A DNA stretch of 5,983 nt, taken from the NCBI GenBank assembly GCA_005884465.1, contig VAZH01000228.1, forward strand, positions 1 to 5,983. The letters run 5' to 3'. The position numbers and the translations under genes are program-made. A model generated the notes under the pieces. That model saw only the letters and a list, made by a program, of their open reading frames with translations. It had not been told where the DNA came from and did not search any database. This stretch comes from Alphaproteobacteria bacterium. Lineage in GTDB: Bacteria > Pseudomonadota > Alphaproteobacteria > Rhizobiales > Xanthobacteraceae. Below are positions 5,457 through 5,983 of this stretch, one piece after another. The number at the start of each line of letters is the position of its first letter. Within the stretch, counting starts at the first letter, position 1.

Positions 5457-5983
5457 AGATGCTTCAGCCTGTGCGAATTGCAGCCGTTGCTGCAACCATG
5501 TTCCTCGCAGCCGCGGCTGCTGGGCGCGCCGCCGACACTGTGACCGCCGACGACACCGCGCGTTTCCTTGCGGGGATGGCGCCATCGCCGGATTCGCCGC
5601 TGGCGCCGCTGACCAGGGATCCCGCCTGGCAACGCCACGCCAGGTTCTTCGATGCGGCGTTCGCCCAGCTTGAGCAGCGCCAGCTTTCGAAAATCCGCAG
5701 CTGGGCGGAGACCAATCTGGCTGCGCCGCGACCGACGATGTTCTACATGTTCAGCGGTCCGGATTTCCTTTACGCCGACGCGTTTTATTCCAAGGCCACG
5801 ACCTACGTACTGAGCGCGCTCGAGCCGGTCGGGTCGGTACCCGATCTCATGAGATTGCCGCGGGGCGGTATCGGATCGACGCTTTACCATATCGAGCGTT
5901 CGCTGAGCTCGATCCTGAGCTTCAGCTTTTTCATCACCAAGCTGATGAGGTCGGATCTGCACGCCGGACAGGTCAGCGGCACC
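5453..5983 (+). CDS. Secreted protein of unknown function (partial, runs off window)
   Basis: The frame is open from ATG 5453 to the window end: 177 codons with no stop, so the C-terminus is missing. The ATG overlaps the permease stop (ATGA), indicating translational coupling; ATG 5459 is an alternative start. A Sec signal peptide is clear: positive start (MKMLQPVR), hydrophobic Ala-rich core (IAAVAATMFLAAAAAG), likely cleavage near GRAA|D at residue 27. The mature part has 'DPAWQRHARFFDAAFAQLEQRQLSKIRSW' (helical, 56-84), then a distinctive block, 'MFYMFSGPDFLYADAFYSKATTYVLSALEPVGSVPDL' split here at 96-131, which I recall from uncharacterised secreted proteins in several phyla. No catalytic motif is evident. 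As the second gene after an amino acid permease it may act in the periplasm on the same nutrient pathway, but that is inference only. Confidence 0.85.
   Translation, partial: MKMLQPVRIAAVAATMFLAAAAAGRAADTVTADDTARFLAGMAPSPDSPLAPLTRDPAWQRHARFFDAAFAQLEQRQLSKIRSWAETNLAAPRPTMFYMFSGPDFLYADAFYSKATTYVLSALEPVGSVPDLMRLPRGGIGSTLYHIERSLSSILSFSFFITKLMRSDLHAGQVSGT

Noticed and set aside
5393..5962. A 189-codon open frame on the minus strand
   Set aside because: It is antisense to the permease end and the secreted-protein gene. The + strand frame has a clear signal peptide and an ATGA overlap, so this one is a shadow.

Overview
The window is GC-rich (roughly 60-65% by eye) with dense, bias-consistent genes. 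The protein flavour (an APC permease of the 'GVGVFTSLGFQVKDIPSGFS' type, an alpha/beta hydrolase with 'HGNGATLERD' and 'GYSGGFLPAAWSLE', and a small secreted protein with 'RLxCYD' motifs) suggests an alphaproteobacterium, most likely Bradyrhizobium or a close relative in the Nitrobacteraceae. That placement is from memory of the families, not from a search. There are no RNA genes, insertion sequences, phage genes or CRISPR repeats.

Layout, left to right. Bases 1-161 hold a possible 3' end of an upstream reading frame whose TGA overlaps the next start codon (ATGA). Bases 158-715 (+) encode a 185-residue cytosolic protein of unknown function with a faint SMI1/KNR4 (SUKH) look. Bases 810-1997 (+) encode a 12-helix major facilitator efflux-type transporter. 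Bases 2082-2450 (+) encode a 122-residue exported protein with a Lys/Pro/Ala linker and two copies of a cysteine motif. Bases 2491-3825 (-) encode a membrane-anchored or exported alpha/beta hydrolase, convergent with the previous gene; a 40-bp gap with an inverted repeat separates them. Bases 3826-4082 form the divergent intergenic region. Bases 4083-5456 (+) encode an APC-superfamily amino acid permease. Its stop overlaps the start of a secreted protein of unknown function (5453 onward) that runs off the window end.

How the genes relate: the clearest functional unit is the permease plus the secreted protein, which overlap by 4 bp and should be translationally coupled. The divergent hydrolase shares their control region. 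That region carries a sequence matching the CtrA box (TTAA-N7-TTAAC, 4006-4021) about 60 bp before the permease start, plus two small operator-like inverted repeats. The three left-hand + genes are separated by 94 bp and 84 bp and need not be one operon.

I see no convincing new multi-gene system. The points most worth a second look are the CtrA-type site, the permease/secreted-protein pair, the possible overlapping gene pair at the left edge, and the duplicated cysteine motif in the small exported protein.
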